From IMG/VR virus record IMGVR_UViG_3300025759_000249, positions 1 through 37,953 of that record: DNA of 37,953 nt; one strand, given 5' to 3'. The notes under the pieces are model-generated. The model made no database searches. It was not told the DNA's origin and saw only the letters and a program-made list of their open reading frames with translations. Of this stretch, positions 8,463 through 17,200 are shown one piece after another. This DNA is from a virus. Made by a program: the position numbers and the translations under genes. Position 1 is the first letter of the stretch. Each line of letters starts with the position of its first letter.

Positions 8463-9063
8463 AGCACTAAAGACCTTACAAGAGAAGATAGGAGCCACAC
8501 CTGATGGTGCGTTTGGCCCTAACACCGCAACAAAGATTTGCCATCATTATGCTTTGAATCCAGAACGTGGAGCACACTTCTTAGGACAGCTTGTGCATGA
8601 AAGTGGTACTTTTCGTTATGTAGAAGAAAATCTTAACTACAGCAAAGAGTCCATACTAGCAGTATTTGGTAAATATTTTAAAACAGAAAGCGATGCCGAG
8701 AGTTGTGCTCGAAACCCACAAGCTCTTGCTGACCGTGTATATGGTGACAGGATGGGGAATGAGGGACAAGGATGGTTGTACCGAGGCCGAGGTTTTCTTC
8801 AGTGCACGGGCAAAAATAACTATTCTCAGTTTGCAGCGGATATGGATCTACCAGAGATCATGAAAGATCCTGACTTGGTTGCTACAAAGTACCCAATGGA
8901 AAGTGCTATCTGGTTCTTTCACAGAAACAAGTTGTGGGAAATATGTGATGAAGGCGTCAATGACGAAACAATAAAAACAATCACAAAAAGAGTAAACGGT
9001 GGTTACAATGGACTGAAGCACCGTAGAGAAGAGACTAAGAAGATATATGGATGGTTAACATAA
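8455..9063 (+). CDS. Endolysin, GH19 (chitinase-like lysozyme) family
   Basis: A 202-residue enzyme expected to cleave the glycan strands of peptidoglycan. The N-terminus (LQEKIGATPDGAFGPNTA) looks like a short peptidoglycan-binding motif. The catalytic region has HESGTF with Glu49, followed by VEENLNYS with Glu57/58, the usual GH19 glutamate pair, then GNEGQGWLYRGRGFLQ, TGKNNY and a C-terminal VNGGYNGLKHR. ATG at 8455 is chosen over an upstream in-frame ATG at 8353 because AGAGG lies 6 nt before it and it overlaps the preceding stop, as elsewhere in the operon. No signal peptide is visible, so export presumably depends on the holins. Confidence 0.88.
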   Translation: MSEALKTLQEKIGATPDGAFGPNTATKICHHYALNPERGAHFLGQLVHESGTFRYVEENLNYSKESILAVFGKYFKTESDAESCARNPQALADRVYGDRMGNEGQGWLYRGRGFLQCTGKNNYSQFAADMDLPEIMKDPDLVATKYPMESAIWFFHRNKLWEICDEGVNDETIKTITKRVNGGYNGLKHRREETKKIYGWLT

Positions 9064-9115
9064 TTGCTAGTTTAGACTTTTGATGTTAGAGTTTGTGTAA
9101 GTTTTGGAGATATAA

Positions 9116-10267
9116 ATGGTTCTGCCACTGTTATTTAGCATAGGATTACCCGCACTAGCAGGTACAGGTGCACTTGGGGCTACCCTTGGGGCAATGTCAG
9201 TGCCCGCATTAGCAGGGATCGGTGCAGGTCTAGGTGGATTTGTGCAGACGGGAGATATAGGTAAAGGCATACAGACAGGTATGGCGTCCTTTCTTGGCGG
9301 TAAAATACTTGGTGGTCTGTCTGCTTCGACTAGCACAAACGCAATTAACGCAGCACAAGGCGCACCTGCCGCTGTAAAACCTGGAATCCTAGAAGCTACA
9401 TTAGGCCCAAGCCCTTCGGCATCATCTGTCGTAGCAGGTGCTCCGTCTCCTTTAGTTACTAAATTTCTTGGAACAGAAACAGCAGGTGCAGCCATGCCCT
9501 TCGGCAGCACTCCAAACGCTACTAAAGGCGGTGCACTTACTGCGGCACAGCAAGGGTTCACACCTGGATTAATAGGACAGTCTTTGACTGACATGCAGTT
9601 GATGCAGCAGGGATATAAAAATCGTGTAGCTGAAGAAGAAGCTAATAAAGTATCAGCACCTATGCCGAATCCTATGCGTAGGACATTTAATCCTAATCCA
9701 TTTGGAGGTGGGTTTGGAGAAGCAAACTATTTTGACTATGTACGTCCTGCACGAGCTGATGGAAGCGTACCACAATATCCATACTACTATGCAAGAGGTG
9801 GTATAACGGCTCTAGCTGAAGGTGGCGAAGTTGAAGCCGACGCAATGATGGAAGAAGCAGGTATGAATGAGAAAGACCTTATATCTGAAGCGATTCTTGC
9901 AATTAAAGGTATGAAAGGTGAGGAAGAGACAAAAATAATTTTAGGTACTTTTCTTTCGAAATACGGTAAGGAGCAGTACTTAGAGTTGGTAGAATCAGTA
10001 CAATCTGGAGAGTATGACGATACAGTAGATAGATTTGCTGCGGGTGAAAAAGGGATGGTTAAAGGCCCAGGAGATGGATCAGGTAAAGATGACATGGTCC
10101 CTGCTACACTTGATGGGCAACAGGATGTTCTTTTGACTGAAGATGAGTTTGTATTAAGACAACCAACAACTAAAGCAATTGAAAAAGCATTTGGTGGTGG
10201 TTTTTTAGATAAAATCAACGAGGCTGAAGAAGATGCACCAGAGATGTTAAGGAGAATGGTGGGGTAA
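9116..10267 (+). CDS. Putative internal/structural virion protein
   Basis: A 383-residue protein. Residues 1-70 are Gly/Ala-rich and hydrophobic (LFSIGLPALAGTGALG), suggesting membrane interaction. The middle has ARGGITALAEGGEVEAD, and the C-terminus has GPGDGSGKDDMVPATLDG then LLTEDEFVLRQPT, a motif common in phage virion proteins of unknown function. GGAG lies 7 nt before ATG 9116. The 52-bp gap ahead of it is one of the few spaces in the + operon. It is followed immediately by the gp13-like gene. By position it may belong to the internal or ejection protein group; this is inference. Confidence 0.55.
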   Translation: MVLPLLFSIGLPALAGTGALGATLGAMSVPALAGIGAGLGGFVQTGDIGKGIQTGMASFLGGKILGGLSASTSTNAINAAQGAPAAVKPGILEATLGPSPSASSVVAGAPSPLVTKFLGTETAGAAMPFGSTPNATKGGALTAAQQGFTPGLIGQSLTDMQLMQQGYKNRVAEEEANKVSAPMPNPMRRTFNPNPFGGGFGEANYFDYVRPARADGSVPQYPYYYARGGITALAEGGEVEADAMMEEAGMNEKDLISEAILAIKGMKGEEETKIILGTFLSKYGKEQYLELVESVQSGEYDDTVDRFAAGEKGMVKGPGDGSGKDDMVPATLDGQQDVLLTEDEFVLRQPTTKAIEKAFGGGFLDKINEAEEDAPEMLRRMVG

Positions 10268-10681
10268 GTGAGAATTAGCTTAGTGCCTGAAAAGGCAATA
10301 GGTCATGTATGGAAGGATGTTGAAGGGATATTAAACAAAGCCGTAGATACCGTTAAAGACAAATCAGATGTGATTGACATACTAAACGGAGTTTTTGATG
10401 GTACTTATGTTCTTTGGGTCGTGTTGGATGAAGATGATAAGATAGTAGCTGCATTCACTACAAGATTAATAGTATACCCTCAACGAAAAGCATTGGCCTT
10501 AGATTGGGTAGGCGGAACGCAAATGAAAGAATGGGAAGATCAGTTGATTGATACTATGAAGCGTTACGCAAATGAGTTAGACTGTAGTCATTTAGAGGGC
10601 TACGGAAGAAAAGGTTGGGGTAGAGCATTGAAAAAATATGGATTTTATCCTGAATACATAGCTTACCGAATGGAGTTATAA
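10268..10681 (+). CDS. T7 gp13-like / GNAT-fold internal virion protein
   Basis: This 137-residue protein shows a GNAT-like arrangement: an N-terminal helix, a beta-hairpin (YVLWVVLDEDDKIVAAFTT), a strand with YPQRKALALDWVGG, a helix (EWEDQLIDTMKRYANELDC) and a terminal GRKGWGRALKKYGF motif. This pattern matches the T7 gp13 family (DUF2833), thought to act in assembly of the internal core. Acetyltransferase activity is not established. GTG at 10268 directly follows the preceding TAA. Neighbours are likely internal virion proteins, which supports the call. Confidence 0.65.
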   Translation: MRISLVPEKAIGHVWKDVEGILNKAVDTVKDKSDVIDILNGVFDGTYVLWVVLDEDDKIVAAFTTRLIVYPQRKALALDWVGGTQMKEWEDQLIDTMKRYANELDCSHLEGYGRKGWGRALKKYGFYPEYIAYRMEL

Positions 10682-10682
10682 G

Positions 10683-11726
10683 ATGGGCAAAGGCAGTCAG
10701 CAAATACCTACAGATACTACGACACGTACCACAAGCTTACCTGAGTACGCTGATCCGTACTTTCGTCGGGTCTTACAAGGTGCTGAAGACACTATGACGC
10801 CGTTTAATCCGTATACAGGACAGTCTACATACACGCCATATCCTGGGGAGAGACTAACTCCGTCTAGTATGTATGGTGATATAGGCGCATCTCGTGCCAT
10901 GACACGCGGTATTGCTCAGATGGGTGTTGCAGGCATGCCAGAAGCTATGCAGGCAGGCAGAATGGGTCTATCTGCTTCAGGTCGTGGTATTGGATTTACA
11001 GACCAAGCAGTGGGTAGACTTAGAGATGCAGGGCAATACAACCCTACAACTTTCACAGGTGGCGCGGTACAGCAATACATGTCTCCATATATGCAGAACG
11101 TTGTAGATATACAAAAACAACAAGCAAGATCTGATTTTAATAGGTCACAAGCAAGAAGAGATGCAGACGCTGTGGGTGCAGGTGCATTTGGTGGTTCTCG
11201 TAGGGGTGTTGTTGACGCTTTAGCAGAAGAATCATTACAAAATCAACTTGAAGATATACAGGCTATGGGGCAGCAGCAAGCATTTGAACAAGCGGGTCGT
11301 CTGTTTGAAGCTGATCGTGCAGATCGACAGTTTGGCATAGGTCAAAGACTTGCAGGTGAACAAGCAGCATTGGGCGCAGCAAGTCAACTAGGTGGCATGG
11401 GGCAGCAGTTTGCCAACATGGGTGCAGGTCTAGCCAGTCTAGGAGAACGTCAACGCGCTGCTGATATACAAGGCGCACAACTACTTGACACTCTTGGTCG
11501 TGACATCCGTGCAGAGGATCAGGCTCGTCTTGACTTGTCTTACGAAGACTTTGTACGTCAGCGTGAGTACCCACAACAACAATACGAACGCCTAGCGGCT
11601 ATATTACGTGGTGTGCCTGTAACGCCAAATATAGAGCAACAACGAATGGCTTCTTACAACCCAATATCACAAGCTCTTGGCGCAGGAATTTCGGCATTGG
11701 GTCTTTATAAGGGGCTAACAGGATGA
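10683..11726 (+). CDS. Putative internal virion/structural protein (Gln/Ala-rich)
   Basis: A 347-residue protein with an N-terminal phrase SLPEYADPYFRRVLQGAED, a Gly/Met-rich central part, a long Gln/Ala/Arg helical region (about residues 145-285) and a C-terminus with REYPQQQYERLAAILRGVPV and a Gly/Ala hydrophobic tail. Proteins of this pattern are common in marine podovirus-type phages beside gp13-like genes and probably correspond to T7 gp14-type internal proteins. The assignment rests on position and composition. It starts one base after the previous stop and overlaps the next gene by ATGA. Confidence 0.5.
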   Translation: MGKGSQQIPTDTTTRTTSLPEYADPYFRRVLQGAEDTMTPFNPYTGQSTYTPYPGERLTPSSMYGDIGASRAMTRGIAQMGVAGMPEAMQAGRMGLSASGRGIGFTDQAVGRLRDAGQYNPTTFTGGAVQQYMSPYMQNVVDIQKQQARSDFNRSQARRDADAVGAGAFGGSRRGVVDALAEESLQNQLEDIQAMGQQQAFEQAGRLFEADRADRQFGIGQRLAGEQAALGAASQLGGMGQQFANMGAGLASLGERQRAADIQGAQLLDTLGRDIRAEDQARLDLSYEDFVRQREYPQQQYERLAAILRGVPVTPNIEQQRMASYNPISQALGAGISALGLYKGLTG

Positions 11727-14257
11727 ATATACTAGAGCTACAAGAAGATCTAAAAGACCTTTCAGATAAAAGATTGATGCAGGAAATGCAAATGCCGACA
11801 GGCAGGATGCCTCAGTTTTTAGTATTAAGCGAACTTACTAGACGCAAGCGCATGCGTGATGAGTACAATCGTCAAGAAGCAAAAGACATACAGACTGTAG
11901 CAGAAGAAGTGGTAACGGCATCAGGCGTACCTCAAGAAGGTCTTACGGCAATGGCAGGCGCACTAGCGTCAAATACAAACGTGACACAAGATACAGGTAC
12001 AGATCAAACTATGCCGATGCAGCCGACACGTGCACCCCAACCACAGATGGCAGCGGATGGTGGTATTGTTAAACTGGCTAATGGAGGAAGAGCAGGCGTT
12101 GGTTTTCGTAGCGGTACAGCTACAAGTGCTATTGCTAGTTTAAAAGTAAACTTTCCTGAACTTTATGAGCAGTACAAAGACGAACCTGAGATATTAGAGC
12201 AACTAGCTCTTTCTAAACTAGCCCCTGCTGTAGAACCTGATGAATCATTTGCTGAAGATATTGGTACGTTTGATTTTACAGACAAAGCAGCTCCTTTTAA
12301 ACCTACAGCAAGCATGTTTAAAATGGACGATAGCGGAGGGTATCGCGGTCCAATAGATGGGACTATCGATTCCATAAAGAAAACGTTTCAACTTGAAACT
12401 GAACCTCAATCTCGATTTGGTAAGTTTATAAGACCTTACTTACGTCCAAGTAGAGATCCAGAAGCATTCATGTATCCACCTGCACAACCAGGAGAGTACA
12501 AGTTTGAAGGCAATATGTTTACCCTTAACCCAGATGGGACTATGGTATCCGAGGCAGGGATTCCAGTTGATGATGCAGGTAAAGCGGCTATCTTAGCGGC
12601 TAATCTACCCAAAGTGCCGATTCCAAACTACGGAGAGAAAGACGAGCTACCCCCTGGTGCTATTGTACAAGACTTTGCAAGTTTGATTGCAGATCAGTCA
12701 GATGGCACACCCGTAGAGCCTTTGGACATTAACAACTTGCCAGAGTCAATAATACAGGCAAGAAAGATGTCTAGTCCTGAATTAGACCCCACTGGTGGAG
12801 TTCCGTCTAACATGATAGGTGGATTTGGTGGTGACATGACCCCATCAAGCGTTGTGCCTACTAGAGTAGATGTGCCGATAGAGGGCACAGAAAGACCTCC
12901 TGCACTTGATCGCTATCCAGAACCTGTAATACCTGAATCGCCTGATCTATCTGGTGTTGAAGAAAAAAATCTTAAAGACGAAATTAGCGCATATTTAGCA
13001 GGCGAACTGTACGACAACTCTAGGTCTAACATAGGATTTTTAGAAAAAAGAGATCTACTTAATCAAGGGTTAGCATATGAAGACAGTCGTCGTCGTGGGT
13101 ACTTACCTAATGAGATACTTAGTTCTGAAATTGGCAATCCTCTTCATCAAAATATGTCAGATCTTGAATACGCACAAATGAAACTAGGGCAACGTGAAAA
13201 ACTAAACATGTATTCTGCTCAAGGAGCAGAAAAAGGTGACGGGATATTATTTGATGGGAGTATAGAAGATAAGCTAAAGTATGATGGCCCTATGAGAAAC
13301 TATTTAGAGGCGCAAGCTACAAAATATTATCAGGACGATCAGTATACCCCACCTGAAGAGATATACAGCGGAGATCCTAGAGAGATTGCTAAGTATCAAG
13401 GAGCTAGTGACAAAGAAATACAAGCAATCAGTGATCGCCTTGCCGTAGAAGCAGATGAAGCAGAAGCTAAGAAAATAGCAGACGCAGCAACCCGTAGAGA
13501 TGTAGAAGAAGATTTAGCAGCAGAAGACGCAGCAGAGTTCTTAGCATTAAATCAACCTCCTGAAGCACCTACTATGCAAGAACAAATTCTTGATCTTTTT
13601 ACGGCGGGAAAAGAAAACGCAGATGAAAGACGGGCTGAAAGAGAAAAAAGAGAAAACGAAACGGCACTATCTAATCAAGAAAAAAGTTTTGACCAACCTG
13701 ATTCGATTTCTAAAGAAGAGTTAGCAACGCTTAAAGAGTTAAGAAGACTCGCAGAAGAAGCAACAGGGACGGCAGGAGAAGGAAAAGCCTCTGGAGCAGC
13801 TACAGACTTAGAAGCTGAGATTGCTAGACAATTACAGAAGTTAGACAAAGAACGAGAAAGTAATAAATGGTTAGCTCTAGCAGAAGCAGGGATGAAGATG
13901 ATGTCTTCTAAGAATCCCACACTGCTTGGCTCAATCGGTGAAGCAGGACTTGCAGGAACTAAAGCATTAAGAACTAGCCAAAGCGCAGATTCTAAAGATA
14001 GACTAGGACTTCTTGCACTACAACAAAGAGCTGATGCAGCAAAGACCAAAGGCGGTATGACTACTTATCAAAGACAGATGGCAGGAAAAGGCTTTATTAA
14101 AGACGGTAATGATATGATAGCAGCAGGTATGCTTGCAGGAGATCCTAATCAGGTTGCTGAAGGTAGGCAGTTAGTAACATATGGAAGAGCGATAGCAGGG
14201 CTTCCTTCTTTAGGTTCATCAGGAATGACTAGAACGACTGTACCCGCACAGGAATAA
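11723..14257 (+). CDS. Large putative internal virion protein
   Basis: An 844-residue acidic, largely helical protein. The N-terminus (LQEDLKDLSDKRLMQEMQ, then FLVLSELTRRKRMR) looks like a conserved helical module. Residues about 108-125 contain ADGGIVKLANGGRAG, a Gly-rich phrase echoed in the protein at 9116. A long Glu/Lys/Ala coiled region occupies about 560-720, and a C-terminal region with KMMSSKNPTLLGSIGEAG and MTTYQRQMAGKG ends the protein. It probably forms part of the internal core or ejection apparatus, analogous to T7 gp15 by position, but no sequence match to gp15 is claimed. It overlaps the preceding gene by four bases. Confidence 0.5.
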   Translation: MNILELQEDLKDLSDKRLMQEMQMPTGRMPQFLVLSELTRRKRMRDEYNRQEAKDIQTVAEEVVTASGVPQEGLTAMAGALASNTNVTQDTGTDQTMPMQPTRAPQPQMAADGGIVKLANGGRAGVGFRSGTATSAIASLKVNFPELYEQYKDEPEILEQLALSKLAPAVEPDESFAEDIGTFDFTDKAAPFKPTASMFKMDDSGGYRGPIDGTIDSIKKTFQLETEPQSRFGKFIRPYLRPSRDPEAFMYPPAQPGEYKFEGNMFTLNPDGTMVSEAGIPVDDAGKAAILAANLPKVPIPNYGEKDELPPGAIVQDFASLIADQSDGTPVEPLDINNLPESIIQARKMSSPELDPTGGVPSNMIGGFGGDMTPSSVVPTRVDVPIEGTERPPALDRYPEPVIPESPDLSGVEEKNLKDEISAYLAGELYDNSRSNIGFLEKRDLLNQGLAYEDSRRRGYLPNEILSSEIGNPLHQNMSDLEYAQMKLGQREKLNMYSAQGAEKGDGILFDGSIEDKLKYDGPMRNYLEAQATKYYQDDQYTPPEEIYSGDPREIAKYQGASDKEIQAISDRLAVEADEAEAKKIADAATRRDVEEDLAAEDAAEFLALNQPPEAPTMQEQILDLFTAGKENADERRAEREKRENETALSNQEKSFDQPDSISKEELATLKELRRLAEEATGTAGEGKASGAATDLEAEIARQLQKLDKERESNKWLALAEAGMKMMSSKNPTLLGSIGEAGLAGTKALRTSQSADSKDRLGLLALQQRADAAKTKGGMTTYQRQMAGKGFIKDGNDMIAAGMLAGDPNQVAEGRQLVTYGRAIAGLPSLGSSGMTRTTVPAQE

Positions 14258-14268
14258 AGGGGCTATAA

Positions 14269-17200
14269 ATGGGAACATTTGACACTACTGGCCCTCGTAG
14301 CGGAAGACCTTACGGTTTTAATATTCAAGGCGATGCTCCGACTGACTACGAATACGCTTGGATATCCAACTATATACAAGAACAAGAAGAAGAATATTCT
14401 AAGTTCTACGAACAACAGCTAGGAAAACCTTTACCTGAGATTGATGATGGCACAGCCATAGGTCGTGGTTTCCGAAGAGGCTTTCAAACCGCAAAAGGTG
14501 AAGTCGGAGAACTGCTTGAATCTGCGGGTCAGCTATCTGGCCTGGAATATTTAGAACGTATTGGATCAGATATAGAGGAGTCTGCACGTCAACGAGCAGG
14601 TGAGCTATCTATTTCAGAACCTTCTGCTAATTACAGCTATAAAGACGTAGTTGCTGATCCTTCCCTCGACAAAGGGCTGACTTATGCAGGTGAGCTTTTA
14701 GGTGGTTCGCTACCTTATATGGGAGCAGGTGTAGCAGGTGCTGCCGCAGGTGCTGTTTTACCATTTACTACTGCGGGTGTCGGCATGACAGCAGGGTTGG
14801 GAACGTTATTTGCAGGGCAGAATTTACAACGTCGTGAAGAGATTGTAGGCGAAGATAATATAACAGGCAAAGACTTTGCTAAAGCAGCAGGCACAGCCTT
14901 ATTCCAAGCAAAACTAGATGCTTTAGGTCTTAAAGTATTAGGCAAGCTGCTTGGTGGGGGACAGATTGCTAGAGCTGTTGCAAACGAACAGGGTCAGGGG
15001 TTTGCTGCTAGACTAATTACAGGTGCAGGCACAGGTCTTGCTGTAGAGGGTTCTACAGAAGTCTTACAAGAATTAGCAGGGTTATGGCAGGCAGGCTATA
15101 ATTTAGACACTCCAGAAGTAGAAGAGATACTGACTGAAGCGTTTATTGCAGGTGGTCTACTCGGAACAGGAATCGGTGGAGCGGGTCGCGCTGCATTCGG
15201 TAAGCGTAAAGAGCCAGAAGTTACAGAAGACACACGCACCACTGACGCAACAGAAATAGAAGTAAAAGAAGATCCCGCAGCCACGATTGCAGGTAATCTA
15301 GATACAGATGAAAAGATAGAAAACAGAGCAGAAGAAATAAAAGCAGAAGAGGATGCCGCACAACCAGAAGCAGATGCAGAAACAGATGAAGAAATAAAAA
15401 CTAGAACAGAGGTAGAGGATAATGTTAGATCTGAACCAAAAAGAACTAGAACAAGCGATGCAGATCGTAGATCTAGCGTGGCAGGAGCGGAAGGGACACG
15501 AAGTAGAGATACGGATACCGAAGGCTTTGTACCACCTGACACAAGAAGAGTGGGAACAGATCTGTCAACTGTTGAGTCACCTAATGTGGCAGAGAGAAAA
15601 CAGTCCACTACAGTAAAAGATAAAGATAAAGATAAAGATAAAGATAAAGATAAAAAAGAAGTTCCTACGTTTACTAGCACTAGAAAACAAACTATCGAAG
15701 AGAACTCAACGGGTGAGTTAGAAATAGAGACCGATGAAGTTCCTACAGAAGTTACTAATGAACTTTTAGACAATCTTGGTGTTACCAAAAATGCTGCAAT
15801 ACGTAGACGTATAACTGGCAAGCCTATAACTGATAAAGATGTACAGCGACAACTATTGAGCTATGGCAATAATGCGATAATAAGAAGACAAGTTCCTGAT
15901 TATCAAACTAAATTAAATGAACTTCTCACCAGTCTACCTGAAGTAAAACCAGAAGTAGAAGAAAACGTAGAAGTAGAAGAAAACGTAGAAGTAGAAGAAA
16001 ACGTAGAAGTAGAAGAAAACGTAGAAGAAGATACAAATAAATTAACTGGACGCGCTCTTGCTGAAGACATTGCTGCTAAAGCTAGAGACCCAGAAAGACA
16101 AAAAGCGAAGGAAAAAGAAGCTCTTGAGTTTGATCGCCAAGTTGCAGAAGCAGAAGCAAAGCGTAAAGAACAAGAACTAGAAGATAAAGCATACGAAGAA
16201 GCAGGTGAGCCTATAGGTGCAGAGTATGATGCTTGGAAAGCTAACTATGATGCACAGAAAGTCGCTAAAAAAGATTCAAGACGTTCAGGTATAGGCGTAG
16301 GAAAAGAAATAGGTGCTCCTGCGGGTCCAAATCAATTTATTCCTGAAGGTATACGACCTGTAGGAAAAGAACCTACGCTTGAAGAATTAAATATAGATGC
16401 GTCTGAAGAAGCACAAAATCAAAGATTACGTGATATTGAAGAACGAGTTAAACAACGCAATCTAAAAGAAGATGCGCCTATTATAGCGCCGTTAAAAGAA
16501 ACATATGCCGCATGGTGGCAACAAAATAACGATAAAGTTTTTAGAGACTTTGTTTACGAGCGTTATGACGCTCCTGCTTCTGATCCCGCTCTTAAATTGC
16601 CAGTTGTATTTTCAGAAGATGTAACAAAGACTCTAACATTACTCGAAACTACAAGGTTCACTCGTGGCACAGGTGCTTTAGGTAAGCCCGCTAAACTATA
16701 TTTTAGCAAAATACCAAGCGTCATAGAAGTGTTAGATTTGATTGCCTACGATGCCGCAGGAGTTATTATACATCAAAGTGGTAAGAGCAAAGGTCAGCCT
16801 GTAGCCACGTATAGAAAAAACAAACAGGTTGGCGATGGAGAAAATGCTTTTTTTGAAGGCACAGGCAATAAAAATGGTTTATTAGCATATGAGTGGGTTC
16901 AAAATAATTTAAGTGATACAGCTAGGCAGTGGTTAGAAGCACGTGCAGGTATGTATATAAGGTTTTCAAATTTCATTAAAGTTAGACAAGCAGCTCAGAC
17001 AAGAAAAGACGAGCGTTTAGAATTTGATAAAGATGGAACAGAAGCTACCGATTTAGGTACAGATATTGACTCAAAAGCTAGTTTGCAAAAACACTTTAGA
17101 GCATTCTTTTTAGGAAGAGACGCCGTAGTACCATTTGATGTGCCTATGCATCCTAGTGTGACACGTGCTCTTGATTCAGGCAGACTTGATTTAGCACTAC

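Noticed and set aside
9064-9115. Possible promoter in the 52-bp gap after the endolysin
   Set aside because: No convincing -35/-10 pair or phage-type promoter could be read; only the SD site is clear.
9067-9594. 175-codon - strand frame rich in Pro/Ala
   Set aside because: It is antisense to the Gly/Ala-rich start of the 9116 gene; the Pro/Ala bias is what reversed Gly/Ala codons produce.
15096-15821. 241-codon - strand frame rich in Ser-Leu repeats
   Set aside because: It is antisense to the low-complexity linker of the giant gene; its Ser-Leu run is the reverse of the GATAAA repeat. No ribosome site or operon context supports it.
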